Positions 18,647 to 27,479 of a stretch of DNA of 64,000 nucleotides are shown in pieces. This DNA comes from Roseateles subflavus. GTDB taxonomy: Bacteria; Pseudomonadota; Gammaproteobacteria; Burkholderiales; Burkholderiaceae_C. Within the stretch, counting starts at the first letter, position 1, and each line of letters opens with the position of its first letter. The stretch lies in contig NZ_JASVDS010000005.1 of assembly GCF_030285365.1 (NCBI RefSeq), forward strand, positions 186,001-250,000, read 5' to 3'. Under the pieces are notes generated by a model. The model saw only the letters and a program-made list of their open reading frames with translations, ran no database searches and was not told where the DNA came from. The translations under genes and the position numbers were made by a program.

Positions 18647-20056
18647 ATGGAAACCATCACCACTGCCGCCCTGCCGGGCATCACCGAAGACGTGCTGCGC
18701 CGTTTCGATGTGTCCGGCCCGCGCTACACCTCCTATCCCACGGCCGACCGCTTCGTCGAGGCGTTCTCTGTCGAGCAGTACAGGCAGGCACTGAACCAGC
18801 GTGCGCAGGGCGGTGTGGTGGGCGGCGGGGCGCCGCTGTCGTTGTACATCCACGTGCCGTTCTGCGAGTCGGTCTGCTACTACTGTGCCTGCAACAAGGT
18901 CATCACCAAGCACCACGACCGTGCGGCGGAATACCTCGAGGTGCTGATCCAGGAGATGGACCTGACCATGGCCGAGCTCGGCCGCGCACAGGCGCTGTCG
19001 CAGCTGCACTTCGGTGGCGGCTCGCCCACCTTCCTGAGCGACGAGGAACTGACGCAGCTGATGGACGCCATCAAGCAGCGTTTCCGCCTGGCGCCGGGGG
19101 CGGAGATTTCCATCGAGGTGGATCCCCGCACCGTCACCTCGGATCGCCTGAAGCACCTGCGCAGCCTCGGCTTCAACCGCCTGAGCTTCGGCGTGCAGGA
19201 CTTCGATCCTGAGGTGCAGAAGGCGGTCCACCGCATCCAGAGCTACGAGATGGTCGAGGCGCTGATGCAGGACGCGCGCGCGCTCGGTTTCGAGTCCACC
19301 AATGTCGACCTGATCTACGGCCTGCCGCAGCAGACGCCGGAGAGCTTCCAGCGCACGATCCAGCAGGTCGCCACGCTGCGCCCGGACCGCATCGCGCTGT
19401 ACGGCTACGCGCACCTGCCGACGCGCTTCAAGCCGCAGCGCCGCATCGACGCCACGCAGCTGCCGGTCGCCGCTTCCAAGCTGACCATGCTGTCGACGGC
19501 ATTGAGCGGCTTCGTGGGCCTTGGCTATGCCTACATCGGCATGGACCATTTCGCGCTGCCCAACGACTCGCTGGCCGTCGCCAAGCGGCAGGGCCGCCTG
19601 CACCGCAACTTCCAGGGCTACAGCACGCAGCCGGACTGCGACCTGATCGGCCTGGGCGTCTCGGCCATCGGCCGCGTCGGGGCGACCTACAGCCAGAACG
19701 CCAAGACGCTGCCCGAGTACTACGACGCCATCCGCCAGGGCCAGCTGCCCATCCAGCGTGGCCTGGCGCTGAACCGGGACGACCTGGTGCGTCGCGCCAT
19801 GATCATGGCCCTGATGTGCCAGGGGCGGGTGGAGTTCGAGTCCATCGAGGTGGCCCACCTGATCCGCGTGCGGGACTACTTCCGCAGCGAACTGGAGCTG
19901 CTGACGTCCATGCAGGACACGGGGCTCGTCGTCGTCGAGCCCGAAGCCATCCAGGTCACGCCGCTGGGCTGGTACTTCGTGCGGGCGGTGGCCATGGTCT
20001 TTGACCGTTACCTCCAGGCCGACCGGACCCGCGCGCAGTTCTCGCGCATCATCTGA
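18647..20056 (+). CDS. hemN: Oxygen-independent coproporphyrinogen III oxidase
   Basis: Radical SAM enzyme that converts coproporphyrinogen III to protoporphyrinogen IX without oxygen, supplying haem in microaerobic cells. The 469-residue protein has the HemN N-terminal signature RYTSYPTADRF and the cluster motif FCESVCYYCAC with Cys73, Cys77, Cys80 and Cys82. The GGGSPTFL SAM-binding loop and a C-terminal HemN domain follow. No clear ribosome site precedes the ATG at 18647. Its place beside fnr and downstream of an FNR box fits haem supply for the cbb3 oxidase. Confidence 0.96.
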   Translation: METITTAALPGITEDVLRRFDVSGPRYTSYPTADRFVEAFSVEQYRQALNQRAQGGVVGGGAPLSLYIHVPFCESVCYYCACNKVITKHHDRAAEYLEVLIQEMDLTMAELGRAQALSQLHFGGGSPTFLSDEELTQLMDAIKQRFRLAPGAEISIEVDPRTVTSDRLKHLRSLGFNRLSFGVQDFDPEVQKAVHRIQSYEMVEALMQDARALGFESTNVDLIYGLPQQTPESFQRTIQQVATLRPDRIALYGYAHLPTRFKPQRRIDATQLPVAASKLTMLSTALSGFVGLGYAYIGMDHFALPNDSLAVAKRQGRLHRNFQGYSTQPDCDLIGLGVSAIGRVGATYSQNAKTLPEYYDAIRQGQLPIQRGLALNRDDLVRRAMIMALMCQGRVEFESIEVAHLIRVRDYFRSELELLTSMQDTGLVVVEPEAIQVTPLGWYFVRAVAMVFDRYLQADRTRAQFSRII

Positions 20057-20095
20057 CGCGCCAGGCAACGGACTTTTCGCGCATCATTGCCGCCC

Positions 20096-20815
20096 ATGGA
20101 AGCAGCGCTCGTCGGCTCGGCCCTCCTGATGGGCCTGGCGGGAACCCCGCATTGCGCCGTCATGTGCGGCGCGCCTTGCGCTGCGCTCAGCGAGGGGTCG
20201 CCACGCAGCGTCGCCCACCTCAGTTTCCAGGCGGGGCGCCTGCTCAGCTACGCCGCGGCTGGGGCCGTGGCCGCCTCCAGCGTCTCCCTGATGGCGCACT
20301 GGGGGCAGACGGTGGCCTGGCTGCGTCCGCTGTGGCTGCTGCTGCACCTGGGCGCGCTGGGCCTGGGGCTCTACCTGCTGTGGAAGGCGCGCCAGCCGGC
20401 CTGGCTCTCGGCTCTCGGGCGCGAGGGCAGCCGTGACAACGCGATCGGCGTGGCGGCGCTCGCGGCCGGCGGGCCGGCGCTGAGCGTGCCGCGCCGTCCG
20501 CGCTGGCGCTCGCTGCTGGCTGGCCTCGGCTGGGTCGCCTGGCCCTGCGGCCTGCTGCAGTCGGCTCTGCTCCTGGCGGCGCTGGCGAACGGTGCCGCGG
20601 GCGGTGCCGCCGTCATGGGCGCCTTCGCGCTCACCTCCGGCCTGGGGCTGGCCGTCGGGCCGGCCCTCCTGTGGAAGCTCCTCGGCCTCGGCGCCGTGGA
20701 GGAGGGCCGCGGCATGCGCTGGGCCACGCGCCTGGGCGGGCTGGGCCTGGTGCTCAGTGCCGGCTGGGCGCTCGGTCATGGCGTCTGGGCGCAGATCCAG
20801 GCCTATTGCGCCTGA
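20096..20815 (+). CDS. SafE/TauE-like sulfite exporter family membrane protein
   Basis: A 239-residue polytopic protein starting MEAALVGSALLMGLAGTPHC. Family members next to cbb3 oxidase genes in Pseudomonas and Burkholderiales are annotated as sulfite-exporter/heavy-metal transport proteins. HC and MCGAPC near the N-terminus (residues 20-30) could bind copper. About six helices are apparent. It starts 39 bp after hemN, and the context suggests a role in metal handling during oxidase assembly rather than sulfite export; this is inference. Confidence 0.82.
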   Translation: MEAALVGSALLMGLAGTPHCAVMCGAPCAALSEGSPRSVAHLSFQAGRLLSYAAAGAVAASSVSLMAHWGQTVAWLRPLWLLLHLGALGLGLYLLWKARQPAWLSALGREGSRDNAIGVAALAAGGPALSVPRRPRWRSLLAGLGWVAWPCGLLQSALLLAALANGAAGGAAVMGAFALTSGLGLAVGPALLWKLLGLGAVEEGRGMRWATRLGGLGLVLSAGWALGHGVWAQIQAYCA

Positions 20816-20936
20816 ACGCCCGGGCATGGCCCTGAAACCGGTCCCCGCTCGTCAGCCGCGGACGACGACCGCGGGTGAAACCGCATTGAAACGCCAGACG
20901 GGCCGTCGTATCAGGCCCGTGAAAGCTCTGCTGGCA

Positions 20937-20942
20937 TAGAAT
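20937..20942 (+). promoter_or_regulatory. Possible -10 element of icd
   Basis: TAGAAT lies 62 bp before the icd ATG in the context TAGAATCG, which recurs before clpS and lysC. No convincing -35 hexamer was found at 17 bp spacing. Confidence 0.35.
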
Positions 20943-21003
20943 CGATTTCTTTATGGCGGCACCCCGCCGCAACCAACCTCGCGACTAGCGGAGACGACTA
21001 CAC

Positions 21004-22257
21004 ATGTACCAACACATCAAGGTGCCCGAAGGCGGGCAGAAGATCACGGTCAACGCCGACTTCTCCCTGAATGTGCCCGACCAGCCGATCATTCCCTACA
21101 TCGAGGGTGACGGCACGGGGTTTGACATCACGCCCGTGATGATCAAGGTCGTCGACGCAGCGGTGGCCAAGGCCTACGGCGGCAAGAAGAAGATCCACTG
21201 GATGGAGATCTACGCCGGCGAGAAGTCGACCAAGGTCTACGGCCCCGACGTCTGGCTGCCCGAAGAGACCCTGCAGGTCCTGAAGGACTACGTGGTGTCC
21301 ATCAAGGGCCCGCTGACCACGCCCGTCGGCGGTGGCATCCGTTCGCTGAACGTGGCCCTGCGCCAGGAGCTGGACCTTTACGTCTGCCTGCGTCCGGTGC
21401 GCTACTTCAAGGGCGTGCCTTCCCCCGTCAAGGAACCGCACAAGACCGACATGGTCATCTTCCGTGAGAACTCGGAAGACATCTACGCCGGCATCGAGTT
21501 CGAGGCCCAGAGCGACAAGGCCAAGAAGCTGATCGCCTTCCTGCAGAACGAGTTCGGCGTCAAGAAGATCCGCTTCCCGGAAACCTCCGGCATCGGCATC
21601 AAGCCGGTGTCGAAGGAAGGCACCGAGCGCCTGGTGCGCAAGGCCATCCAGTACGCCATCGACAATGACAAGCCCAGCGTGACCATCGTGCACAAGGGCA
21701 ACATCATGAAGTTCACCGAAGGTGGCTTCCGTGACTGGGCCTACGCCCTGGCCCAGACCGAGTTCGGCGCCGAGCTGATCGACGGCGGCCCGTGGTGCAA
21801 GTTCAAGAACCCGAAGACCGGCAAGGACATCGTGGTCAAGGACTCCATCGCCGACGCCTTCCTGCAGCAGATCCTGCTGCGCCCGGCCGAGTACTCCGTG
21901 ATCGCCACGCTGAACCTGAACGGTGACTACGTGTCTGACGCCCTGGCAGCCCAGGTCGGCGGCATCGGCATCGCCCCCGGCGCGAACCTGAGCGACTCCG
22001 TCGCCATGTTCGAAGCCACCCACGGCACCGCGCCGAAGTACGCTGGCAAGGACTACGTGAACCCCGGTTCCGAGATCCTGTCCGCCGAAATGATGCTGCG
22101 CCACATGGGCTGGCTGGAGGCTGCCGACCTGATCATCTCGTCGATGGAAAAGTCCATCCTGAGCAAGAAGGTCACCTATGACTTCGCCCGCCTGCTGGAC
22201 GGCGCCACGCAAGTGTCGTGCTCCGGTTTCGGTCAAGTCATGATTGACCACATGTGA
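21004..22257 (+). CDS. icd: NADP-dependent isocitrate dehydrogenase
   Basis: TCA-cycle enzyme that converts isocitrate to 2-oxoglutarate and CO2. The 417-residue protein has the family start with [12 protein letters not shown]. The substrate-binding phospho-regulated loop is [13 protein letters not shown], and [16 protein letters not shown] follows. [19 protein letters not shown] carries the acidic metal ligands. It is close to the E. coli Icd type, including the serine (in IRSLN) that AceK phosphorylates in E. coli. Monocistronic, with a strong terminator. Confidence 0.97.
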   Translation: MYQHIKVPEGGQKITVNADFSLNVPDQPIIPYIEGDGTGFDITPVMIKVVDAAVAKAYGGKKKIHWMEIYAGEKSTKVYGPDVWLPEETLQVLKDYVVSIKGPLTTPVGGGIRSLNVALRQELDLYVCLRPVRYFKGVPSPVKEPHKTDMVIFRENSEDIYAGIEFEAQSDKAKKLIAFLQNEFGVKKIRFPETSGIGIKPVSKEGTERLVRKAIQYAIDNDKPSVTIVHKGNIMKFTEGGFRDWAYALAQTEFGAELIDGGPWCKFKNPKTGKDIVVKDSIADAFLQQILLRPAEYSVIATLNLNGDYVSDALAAQVGGIGIAPGANLSDSVAMFEATHGTAPKYAGKDYVNPGSEILSAEMMLRHMGWLEAADLIISSMEKSILSKKVTYDFARLLDGATQVSCSGFGQVMIDHM

Positions 22258-22289
22258 TGGCTGCGGCGCAAGCCGCATCCCGCATGACG

Positions 22290-22315
22290 AGGCACCTTCG
22301 GGTGCCTTTTTCTTT
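22290..22315 (+). terminator. Rho-independent terminator of icd
   Basis: AGGCACC-TTCG-GGTGCCT followed by TTTTTCTTT. A second hairpin, TGCGGC-GCAA-GCCGCA, lies just after the icd stop. Confidence 0.92.
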
Positions 22316-22467
22316 GCCCGCCCGCTGGACGGAAGGGCGGCCCTGGTGCACAGGCGGGCGCTGGGTGCGCCTTCGCGGCGCGCCCCGCCTGGCACCAATG
22401 ACAAACGCCTGCAACACACCCCTGATGGCAGGGGCGCACTGCAGGCGCCTAGGGGCTGACGTGCGGG

Positions 22468-22692
22468 TCAGCTGAGGGCGGCTTCACCGCCGATCGGCGT
22501 GATGTTCTGGGCCAGCTGACCCTTGGGGCCAGCCACCAGCTCGAAGCTGACCTTGCTGCCCTGTTTGAGGGTACGGAAGCCCTCCATCTGGATCGCCGAA
22601 AAATGGGCGAACACGTCTTCGCCACCTTGCTCCGGTTCAATGAAGCCAAAACCCTTGGCATCGTTGAACCACTTCACGGTTCCTTGTTGCAT
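22468..22692 (-). CDS. Cold-shock domain protein (CspA family)
   Basis: A 74-residue single-stranded nucleic-acid-binding protein starting [20 protein letters not shown], with RNP1 (KGFGFI) and RNP2-like (DVFAHF) motifs on an OB-fold. The C-terminus is a little longer than E. coli CspA. I chose the ATG at 22692 because GGAGAAGGAA immediately precedes it. A potential 5' leader lies in the 290-bp gap towards clpS; I did not resolve a promoter or RNA structure there. Confidence 0.94.
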   Translation of the reverse strand: MQQGTVKWFNDAKGFGFIEPEQGGEDVFAHFSAIQMEGFRTLKQGSKVSFELVAGPKGQLAQNITPIGGEAALS

Positions 22693-22968
22693 TTCCTTCT
22701 CCATCCCGGTGTCTAACGCACCGAGGCGGATTCTCAAAGCTCTGTCGCCTTTGTGTCAATTCGGGGCCTCCCCCGAGGTGCGGATGTGCCGGTGGCGGGG
22801 GCCGCAACCTGTCAGACTTTGCGGGGTGGCCGCCGCGGCCGTGCCGAAACGCAGCCTGGCGTGGCATATGGCGCGAATATGGCCGCACCGCGCCCTGCAG
22901 ATCACATATTCAAGCCCCCGTCCTTGAATCATGATCAAGCCAGCGGCATGTGAGGCCATGTGCCTCTC

Positions 22969-22976
22969 TATAGAAT
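22969..22976 (+). promoter_or_regulatory. -10 element of clpS suggesting a leaderless mRNA
   Basis: TATAGAAT ends only 6 nt before the clpS ATG and there is no ribosome-binding site in between. A normal -10 to start distance would place the first transcribed base at or next to the A of the ATG. Confidence 0.5.
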
Positions 22977-22982
22977 CGGTCC

Positions 22983-23351
22983 ATGCCAGATCTTCCCAAC
23001 CAGCCCCCCGTGCCGCCGGGCCAGCCGCCCGGCGCGGTGCCGGGCCGTGACGATGCGGACGGGACCGTCATCCTCGAGCGCGTTCCCCAGAAAACCGAGC
23101 CTCCGCGCCTGTACCAGGTGCTGCTGCTCAACGACGATTTCACCCCGATGGAGTTTGTCGTGATGGTGTTGCAGGAGTTCTTCCGCCATGACCTGGACAC
23201 GGCCACCCAGATCATGCTCAAGATCCATCACGAAGGGCGCGGCGTCTGCGGTGTCTTCACCAAGGATGTGGCCGCGACCAAGGTCGAACTGGTGCTGGCC
23301 GCCTCACGGCGTGCCGGCCATCCCTTGCAGTGCATTATGGAGGCCGCATGA
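22983..23351 (+). CDS. clpS: ATP-dependent Clp protease adaptor ClpS
   Basis: N-recognin that hands substrates with destabilising N-terminal residues to ClpA. The 122-residue protein has a disordered Pro-rich N-terminus (about 1-38). The ClpS fold has [18 protein letters not shown], the acidic binding pocket and [16 protein letters not shown]. Its TGA overlaps the clpA ATG by 4 bp. Confidence 0.96.
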   Translation: MPDLPNQPPVPPGQPPGAVPGRDDADGTVILERVPQKTEPPRLYQVLLLNDDFTPMEFVVMVLQEFFRHDLDTATQIMLKIHHEGRGVCGVFTKDVAATKVELVLAASRRAGHPLQCIMEAA

Positions 23352-25681
23352 TTGCCCAAGAACTTGAAGTCAGCCTGCACATGGCCTTCGTCGAGGCGCG
23401 CCAGCAGCGCCACGAATTCATCACCGTCGAGCATCTGCTGCAGGCGCTGCTGGACAATCCGTCCGCGGCGGAAGTGCTGCGCGCCTGCTCGGCCAACATC
23501 GATGACCTGCGTAAGAGCCTCGCGCAGTTCATCAAGGACAACACGCCCACGGTGGGCGGCACCGAGGAGGTGGACACCCAGCCCACGCTCGGCTTCCAGC
23601 GCGTGATCCAGCGCGCGATCATGCATGTGCAGTCCACCGGCAGCGGCAAGAAGGAAGTGACCGGCGCGAACGTGCTGGTCGCCATCTTCGGCGAGAAGGA
23701 CTCCCATGCCGTCTACTACCTGCACCAGCAGGGCGTGACGCGCCTGGACGTCGTCAACTACATCGCCCACGGCATCAAGAAGAGCGAGCCGCCCGAGCCC
23801 CCGAAGGGCCAGGACGGGCAAGGCAGCGGCTCCGATGCGGAACGCGAGGAGGGGGACGGCGCGGCCTCGGGCTCCAAGGGCTCGCCGCTGGAGCAGTTCA
23901 CCCAGAACCTCAACCAGCAGGCCAAGGACGGCAAGATCGATCCCTTGATCGGCCGCGAGGCCGAGGTGGAGCGCGTGGTGCAGGTGCTGTGCCGCCGACG
24001 CAAGAACAACCCGCTGCTGGTGGGCGAGGCCGGTGTCGGCAAGACCGCCATCGCCGAGGGTCTGGCCTGGCGCATCACGGAGGGCGACGTCCCCGACGTC
24101 CTGGCCGAGGCCCAGGTCTATTCCCTGGACATGGGCGCTCTGCTGGCCGGTACCAAGTACCGCGGCGACTTCGAACAGCGCCTGAAGGCCGTGCTCAAGC
24201 AGCTCAAGGACCAGCCCAACGCCATCCTCTTCATCGATGAGATCCACACGCTCATCGGCGCGGGCGCGGCCTCGGGGGGCACGCTCGACGCCAGCAACCT
24301 CCTCAAGCCGGCGCTGAGCTCCGGCGCGATGAAGTGCATCGGCGCGACCACCTTCACCGAGTACCGCGGCATCTTTGAGAAGGACGCCGCGCTGTCCCGC
24401 CGCTTCCAGAAGGTGGATGTGGCGGAGCCGTCCGTCGAGCAGACCATCGAGATCCTGAAGGGGCTGAAGTCGCGCTTCGAGGAGCATCACAGCGTGAAGT
24501 ACGCGCTGGGCGCCCTGCAGGCGGCGGCGGAGCTGTCGGCCAAGTACATCAACGACCGCCACCTGCCCGACAAGGCGATCGACGTCATCGACGAGGCCGG
24601 CGCCGCGCAGCGCATCCTGCCCAAGAGCAAGCAGAAGAAGACCATCACGCGTGCCGAGGTCGAGGACATCGTCGCCAAGATCGCCCGCATCCCGCCGGCG
24701 AGCGTGTCCAGCGACGACCGCGGCAAGCTCAAGAGCCTGGACCGCGACCTCAAGAGCGTCGTGTTCGGCCAGGATCCCGCCATCGACGCGCTGGCCGCCG
24801 CCATCAAGATGGCGCGCTCGGGGCTCGGCAAGCCGGACAAGCCCATCGGCAGCTTCCTGTTCTCGGGCCCCACCGGCGTGGGCAAGACCGAGGTGGCGAA
24901 GCAGCTGGCCTACATCCTGGGCATCGAGCTGATCCGCTTCGACATGTCCGAGTACATGGAGCGCCACGCCGTGAGCCGCCTCATCGGCGCGCCTCCGGGC
25001 TATGTGGGCTTCGACCAGGGCGGCCTGCTGACCGAGGCCGTCACCAAGAAGCCGCACAGCGTGCTGCTGCTGGACGAGATCGAGAAGGCGCACCCGGACG
25101 TCTTCAACGTGCTGCTGCAGGTCATGGACCACGGCTCGCTGACCGACAACAACGGGCGCAAGGCCGACTTCCGCAATGTCATCATCGTCATGACGACGAA
25201 TGCGGGCGCGGAGATCATGAACAAGTCCACCATCGGCTTCACCACCCAGCGCCAGCAGGGTGATGAGATGGCGGACATCAAGCGCCTGTTCACGCCCGAG
25301 TTCCGCAATCGCCTGGATGCCATCGTGTCCTTCCGTGCGCTGGACGAGGAGATCATCCTGCGCGTGGTGGACAAGTTCCTGCTGCAGCTGGAAAGCCAGC
25401 TGGCCGAGAAGAAGGTGGAGGTCACCTTCACCGACGCCCTGCGCCAGCAACTCGCCAAGAAGGGCTTCGACCCGCTCATGGGCGCGCGGCCGATGCAGCG
25501 CCTGATCCAGGACACCATCCGGCGGGCGCTGGCCGACGAGCTGCTGTTCGGCCGACTGGTCGATGGCGGGCGCCTGAAGGTGGATGTCGATGCCGCCGGC
25601 GAAGTGCAGCTGGACATTCAGCCGGCCGGCAAGAAGTCCGACAGCAAGCCGCCCAAGGCGGAGGCCGCCACGGCGGGCTGA
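23348..25681 (+). CDS. clpA: ATP-dependent Clp protease ATP-binding subunit ClpA
   Basis: AAA+ unfoldase that feeds proteins to ClpP. The 777-residue protein starts [20 protein letters not shown]. It has an N-domain, a first ATPase module with GEAGVGKT and Walker [12 protein letters not shown], and a second with GPTGVGKT and [10 protein letters not shown]. The ClpP-contact loop IGF occurs in [12 protein letters not shown]. No ClpB-type long coiled-coil insert is present, so ClpA and not ClpB. It is coupled to clpS and followed by a terminator. Confidence 0.97.
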   Translation: MIAQELEVSLHMAFVEARQQRHEFITVEHLLQALLDNPSAAEVLRACSANIDDLRKSLAQFIKDNTPTVGGTEEVDTQPTLGFQRVIQRAIMHVQSTGSGKKEVTGANVLVAIFGEKDSHAVYYLHQQGVTRLDVVNYIAHGIKKSEPPEPPKGQDGQGSGSDAEREEGDGAASGSKGSPLEQFTQNLNQQAKDGKIDPLIGREAEVERVVQVLCRRRKNNPLLVGEAGVGKTAIAEGLAWRITEGDVPDVLAEAQVYSLDMGALLAGTKYRGDFEQRLKAVLKQLKDQPNAILFIDEIHTLIGAGAASGGTLDASNLLKPALSSGAMKCIGATTFTEYRGIFEKDAALSRRFQKVDVAEPSVEQTIEILKGLKSRFEEHHSVKYALGALQAAAELSAKYINDRHLPDKAIDVIDEAGAAQRILPKSKQKKTITRAEVEDIVAKIARIPPASVSSDDRGKLKSLDRDLKSVVFGQDPAIDALAAAIKMARSGLGKPDKPIGSFLFSGPTGVGKTEVAKQLAYILGIELIRFDMSEYMERHAVSRLIGAPPGYVGFDQGGLLTEAVTKKPHSVLLLDEIEKAHPDVFNVLLQVMDHGSLTDNNGRKADFRNVIIVMTTNAGAEIMNKSTIGFTTQRQQGDEMADIKRLFTPEFRNRLDAIVSFRALDEEIILRVVDKFLLQLESQLAEKKVEVTFTDALRQQLAKKGFDPLMGARPMQRLIQDTIRRALADELLFGRLVDGGRLKVDVDAAGEVQLDIQPAGKKSDSKPPKAEAATAG

Positions 25682-25712
25682 CGTTCGACGCGAGCGACCT
25701 GGCTCCTGACAG

Positions 25713-25736
25713 ACGCGCCCCGAGGGGCGCGTTTTT
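25713..25736 (+). terminator. Rho-independent terminator of clpA
   Basis: ACGCGCCCC-GA-GGGGCGCGT followed by TTTT. It precedes the first 12-bp repeat array. Confidence 0.9.
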
Positions 25737-25788
25737 CATGCTCTCGATGGCGTCTGCCGTACGGACAGGCGGGTATCGATGCAGCGTG

Positions 25789-25896
25789 CGCCCTGGAGTC
25801 GGACCCGATATCGGACCGGATATCGGGCCAGACGTCGGGTCAGCGGTTGGGCCGGATGCCAGGCCGGCATTGCCCCCCGGCGTGGCGCCGGATGCC
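25789..25896. repeat. Degenerate 12-bp tandem array, about nine units
   Basis: From 25801 the sequence falls into 12-mers: GGACCCGATATC, GGACCGGATATC, GGGCCAGACGTC, GGGTCAGCGGTT, GGGCCGGATGCC and more diverged units to 25896, with one unit before 25801. The first two differ at one base and divergence grows to the right. In one frame it would encode GPDI-type tetrapeptides, but no supported gene uses that frame. Confidence 0.75.
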
Positions 25897-25901
25897 GCTG
25901 T

Positions 25902-26639
25902 TCACCATTCGTGGACGGAGGCCACCACGCGGCCGATGACCTCGAGGTCGGGGGCGGCTGACAGGTCCACGTCGTAGGCCGCGAAGGCCGGGTTGGCGCT
26001 GGTCACCCGCAGCACGCGCCCCGGAAGCATCTGGCAGTACCGCACCAGCAGCTCCTCACCCTGGCGCAGCGCATAGGCGTAGCCGCTGCGGGGCGTGATG
26101 TCCTGCTGGTCGATCAGCACCTGGTCCCCGTCGGACAGCGTGCCTTCCATGGCCGACCCCCGCACCGTCACCACGGTCAGTTTGCCGACCTCCAGCTGGC
26201 GCGAGGCGAGCCAGTCCTTGCCGAAGCACAGGCCGCTGACGTCCTGACGGGTGTCATAGGCGGCAGCGTCTTCATTGGCGGCGGCCAGGCCGCGGGCCGG
26301 CCGCTCCGGCAGCGCGGGGACGCGGACGTAGCGTTCGGCGCCGCTGTCGTCCTTGCGCCCGGTGATGACGAGCAGGAGGTCCATGCCCAGCGCTGCCGCC
26401 CTGCGCAGATAGCGGGCATCCGGGCTGCGGTCGCCGGCTTCGTAGTTGAACTGGGTGGTCTTGCTGACGCCGACGGCGGCACCAAAGTCCGCCTGGGCAT
26501 AGCCGAGCCGCTGGCGCTCCGCTCGAAGGCGGTCGCCAATGCCCACGTTCGTGGAATCTTGGGGGTCAACGGGATGGGTCACAGTGCATTGACTGTACGC
26601 GCTTTTTCCGCAGCAGACACCCACAAATGACAGCGCCAT
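25902..26639 (-). CDS. XRE/S24-type phage-like repressor lacking the catalytic lysine
   Basis: A 245-residue regulator with an N-terminal helix-turn-helix (about 33-80, GDRLRAERQRLGYAQADFGA then SKTTQFNYEAGDRSP). The C-terminal S24/LexA-like domain has the serine in VRGSAMEGTLSDGD (Ser162). Where LexA-fold proteases have the general-base lysine (LLVK), this protein has LLVRY with Arg200, so self-cleavage is probably lost. The ATG at 26639 gives 31 residues before the helix-turn-helix and has a weak ribosome site; a shorter start is possible. It diverges from a Cro-like gene across 138 bp with several inverted repeats, the arrangement of a phage switch. Confidence 0.82.
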   Translation of the reverse strand: MALSFVGVCCGKSAYSQCTVTHPVDPQDSTNVGIGDRLRAERQRLGYAQADFGAAVGVSKTTQFNYEAGDRSPDARYLRRAAALGMDLLLVITGRKDDSGAERYVRVPALPERPARGLAAANEDAAAYDTRQDVSGLCFGKDWLASRQLEVGKLTVVTVRGSAMEGTLSDGDQVLIDQQDITPRSGYAYALRQGEELLVRYCQMLPGRVLRVTSANPAFAAYDVDLSAAPDLEVIGRVVASVHEW

Positions 26640-26693
26640 GGTCTCACTATGTCATCAATCGAGGGGATGAACTGACCCATGTCTCACGTATGG

Positions 26694-26711
26694 AAACAGA
26701 ATCAACTGTTT
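26694..26711. promoter_or_regulatory. Operator-like inverted repeat AAACAG-N6-CTGTTT
   Basis: A perfect 6-bp inverted repeat in the intergenic region between the S24 repressor and the Cro-like gene. An overlapping ATCAA-N5-TTGAT repeat lies at 26701-26715. Confidence 0.5.
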
Positions 26712-26730
26712 TGATGATGTGAATTCCATT

Positions 26731-26760
26731 TGTTGAAACTACAGTGGCTGCAGTTCAACA
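26731..26760. promoter_or_regulatory. Operator-like inverted repeat TGTTGAAACT / AGTTCAACA
   Basis: Arms separated by 11 bp, ending 17 bp before the start of the Cro-like gene. They are 9-10 bp long with one bulged base. Candidate binding site for the divergent repressor or the Cro-like protein. Confidence 0.45.
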
Positions 26761-26777
26761 GGACATCAGCAACCATC

Positions 26778-27020
26778 ATGAGCAATCAACAAACGGATGG
26801 TCTGGTCGCGGAAGGTGGTAAGCGGTTTCTGCAAGACCAGGCGTCGCCCGCAGCGGCAAAACGGACGCTTCAGATGCAGGGCATCACCCTGAGCGAGTTC
26901 GCGCGACAGCACGGCTTCAAGTACCGCACGGTGTCGGAGGTGGTGCGGGGGGTGAACAAGGGCCTGTATGGGGAGGGGCACCGCGTGGCGGTGGCCCTCG
27001 GTCTGAAGCGTGGGCCCTGA
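26778..27020 (+). CDS. Small Cro-like DNA-binding protein
   Basis: An 80-residue protein. Residues 33-78 contain the helix-turn-helix LQMQGITLSEFARQHGFKYR then TVSEVVRGVNKG, a Cro/CI-like recognition unit, and it ends with a basic GLKRGP. I chose the ATG at 26778; an in-frame TTG 48 nt upstream would extend through the operator-like repeat. It is transcribed away from the S24 repressor and is followed after 2 nt by an unknown gene. With the repressor it looks like a domesticated lysogeny switch. Confidence 0.72.
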   Translation: MSNQQTDGLVAEGGKRFLQDQASPAAAKRTLQMQGITLSEFARQHGFKYRTVSEVVRGVNKGLYGEGHRVAVALGLKRGP

Positions 27021-27022
27021 GC

Positions 27023-27301
27023 ATGGCGCCCGCTTCCTCCGATGCCCCCGGGCCGGCGCCTCCGCCCGAGCCGGCAGCGAGCGTTCCGCCGCGCATCGAC
27101 CGGCTCGTCCTGCGCGTCGCCTACGCCTATGACGTCCTTCCATTCGACGTCTTCCAGCGTCTGCGATCGGCGCTGGCGGGGGACCACAACATCGCCCAGG
27201 CCCTCGAGACGGCTCGCGAGGTGGTGGCGGTGTTGTCGGCGGACGATCTGGCCTACGTGCTGGCTCGCCTGCTGGTCTGCACGTCGGACGCGATCGACTA
27301 G
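27023..27301 (+). CDS. Unknown 92-residue protein of the phage-like switch
   Basis: Starts 2 nt after the Cro-like gene. A Pro/Ala-rich N-terminus (1-22) is followed by a helical-looking part: LVLRVAYAYDVLPFDVFQRL, then residues about 50-92 with amphipathic repeats and an acidic end (TSDAID). No catalytic motif, signal peptide or membrane segment, and I do not recognise the family. The tight spacing suggests co-translation with the Cro-like protein. It ends 62 bp before the second 12-bp repeat array. Confidence 0.55.
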   Translation: MAPASSDAPGPAPPPEPAASVPPRIDRLVLRVAYAYDVLPFDVFQRLRSALAGDHNIAQALETAREVVAVLSADDLAYVLARLLVCTSDAID

Positions 27302-27362
27302 CCGCCTGCTGTGGCGCCGTCGCCCGGGCGTGTCGGGGGCGGCGACGTGCCGGGAGGCGTCG

Positions 27363-27479
27363 CCCGGCGTGCTGCCCGGTGTGCTGCCCGGCAGATTGCC
27401 CCGCCGGGTGGGCCGTCTCGTGGGCGGTCTCGTGGGCGGTCTTGTGCGCAGTCTTGTGCGCGGTCTCGTGACCCGGCTC
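27363..27479. repeat. Second degenerate 12-bp tandem array, ending at the mtfA stop
   Basis: About ten 12-bp units in register. Left units read CCCGGCGTGCTG, CCCGGTGTGCTG, CCCGGCAGATTG. Right units read GTGGGCCGTCTC, GTGGGCGGTCTC, GTGGGCGGTCTT, GTGCGCAGTCTT, GTGCGCGGTCTC. The last unit runs into the mtfA stop codon. It differs in sequence from the array at 25.8 kb but shares the 12-bp period. On the minus strand it would read as HETA/HKTA-type tetrapeptides beyond the mtfA stop. Confidence 0.75.

Noticed and set aside
23228-25450. Long minus-strand frame antisense to clpA
   Set aside because: clpA has all AAA+ motifs in the plus frame; the antisense frame has none.
25738-25977. Plus-strand frame with GPDI repeats after clpA
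   Set aside because: The repeats come from the 12-bp array; the frame has no ribosome site and overlaps the end of the S24 repressor gene.
25902-27301. Complete prophage
   Set aside because: Only switch-like regulators are present; no integrase, structural, lysis or attachment-site signals were seen.
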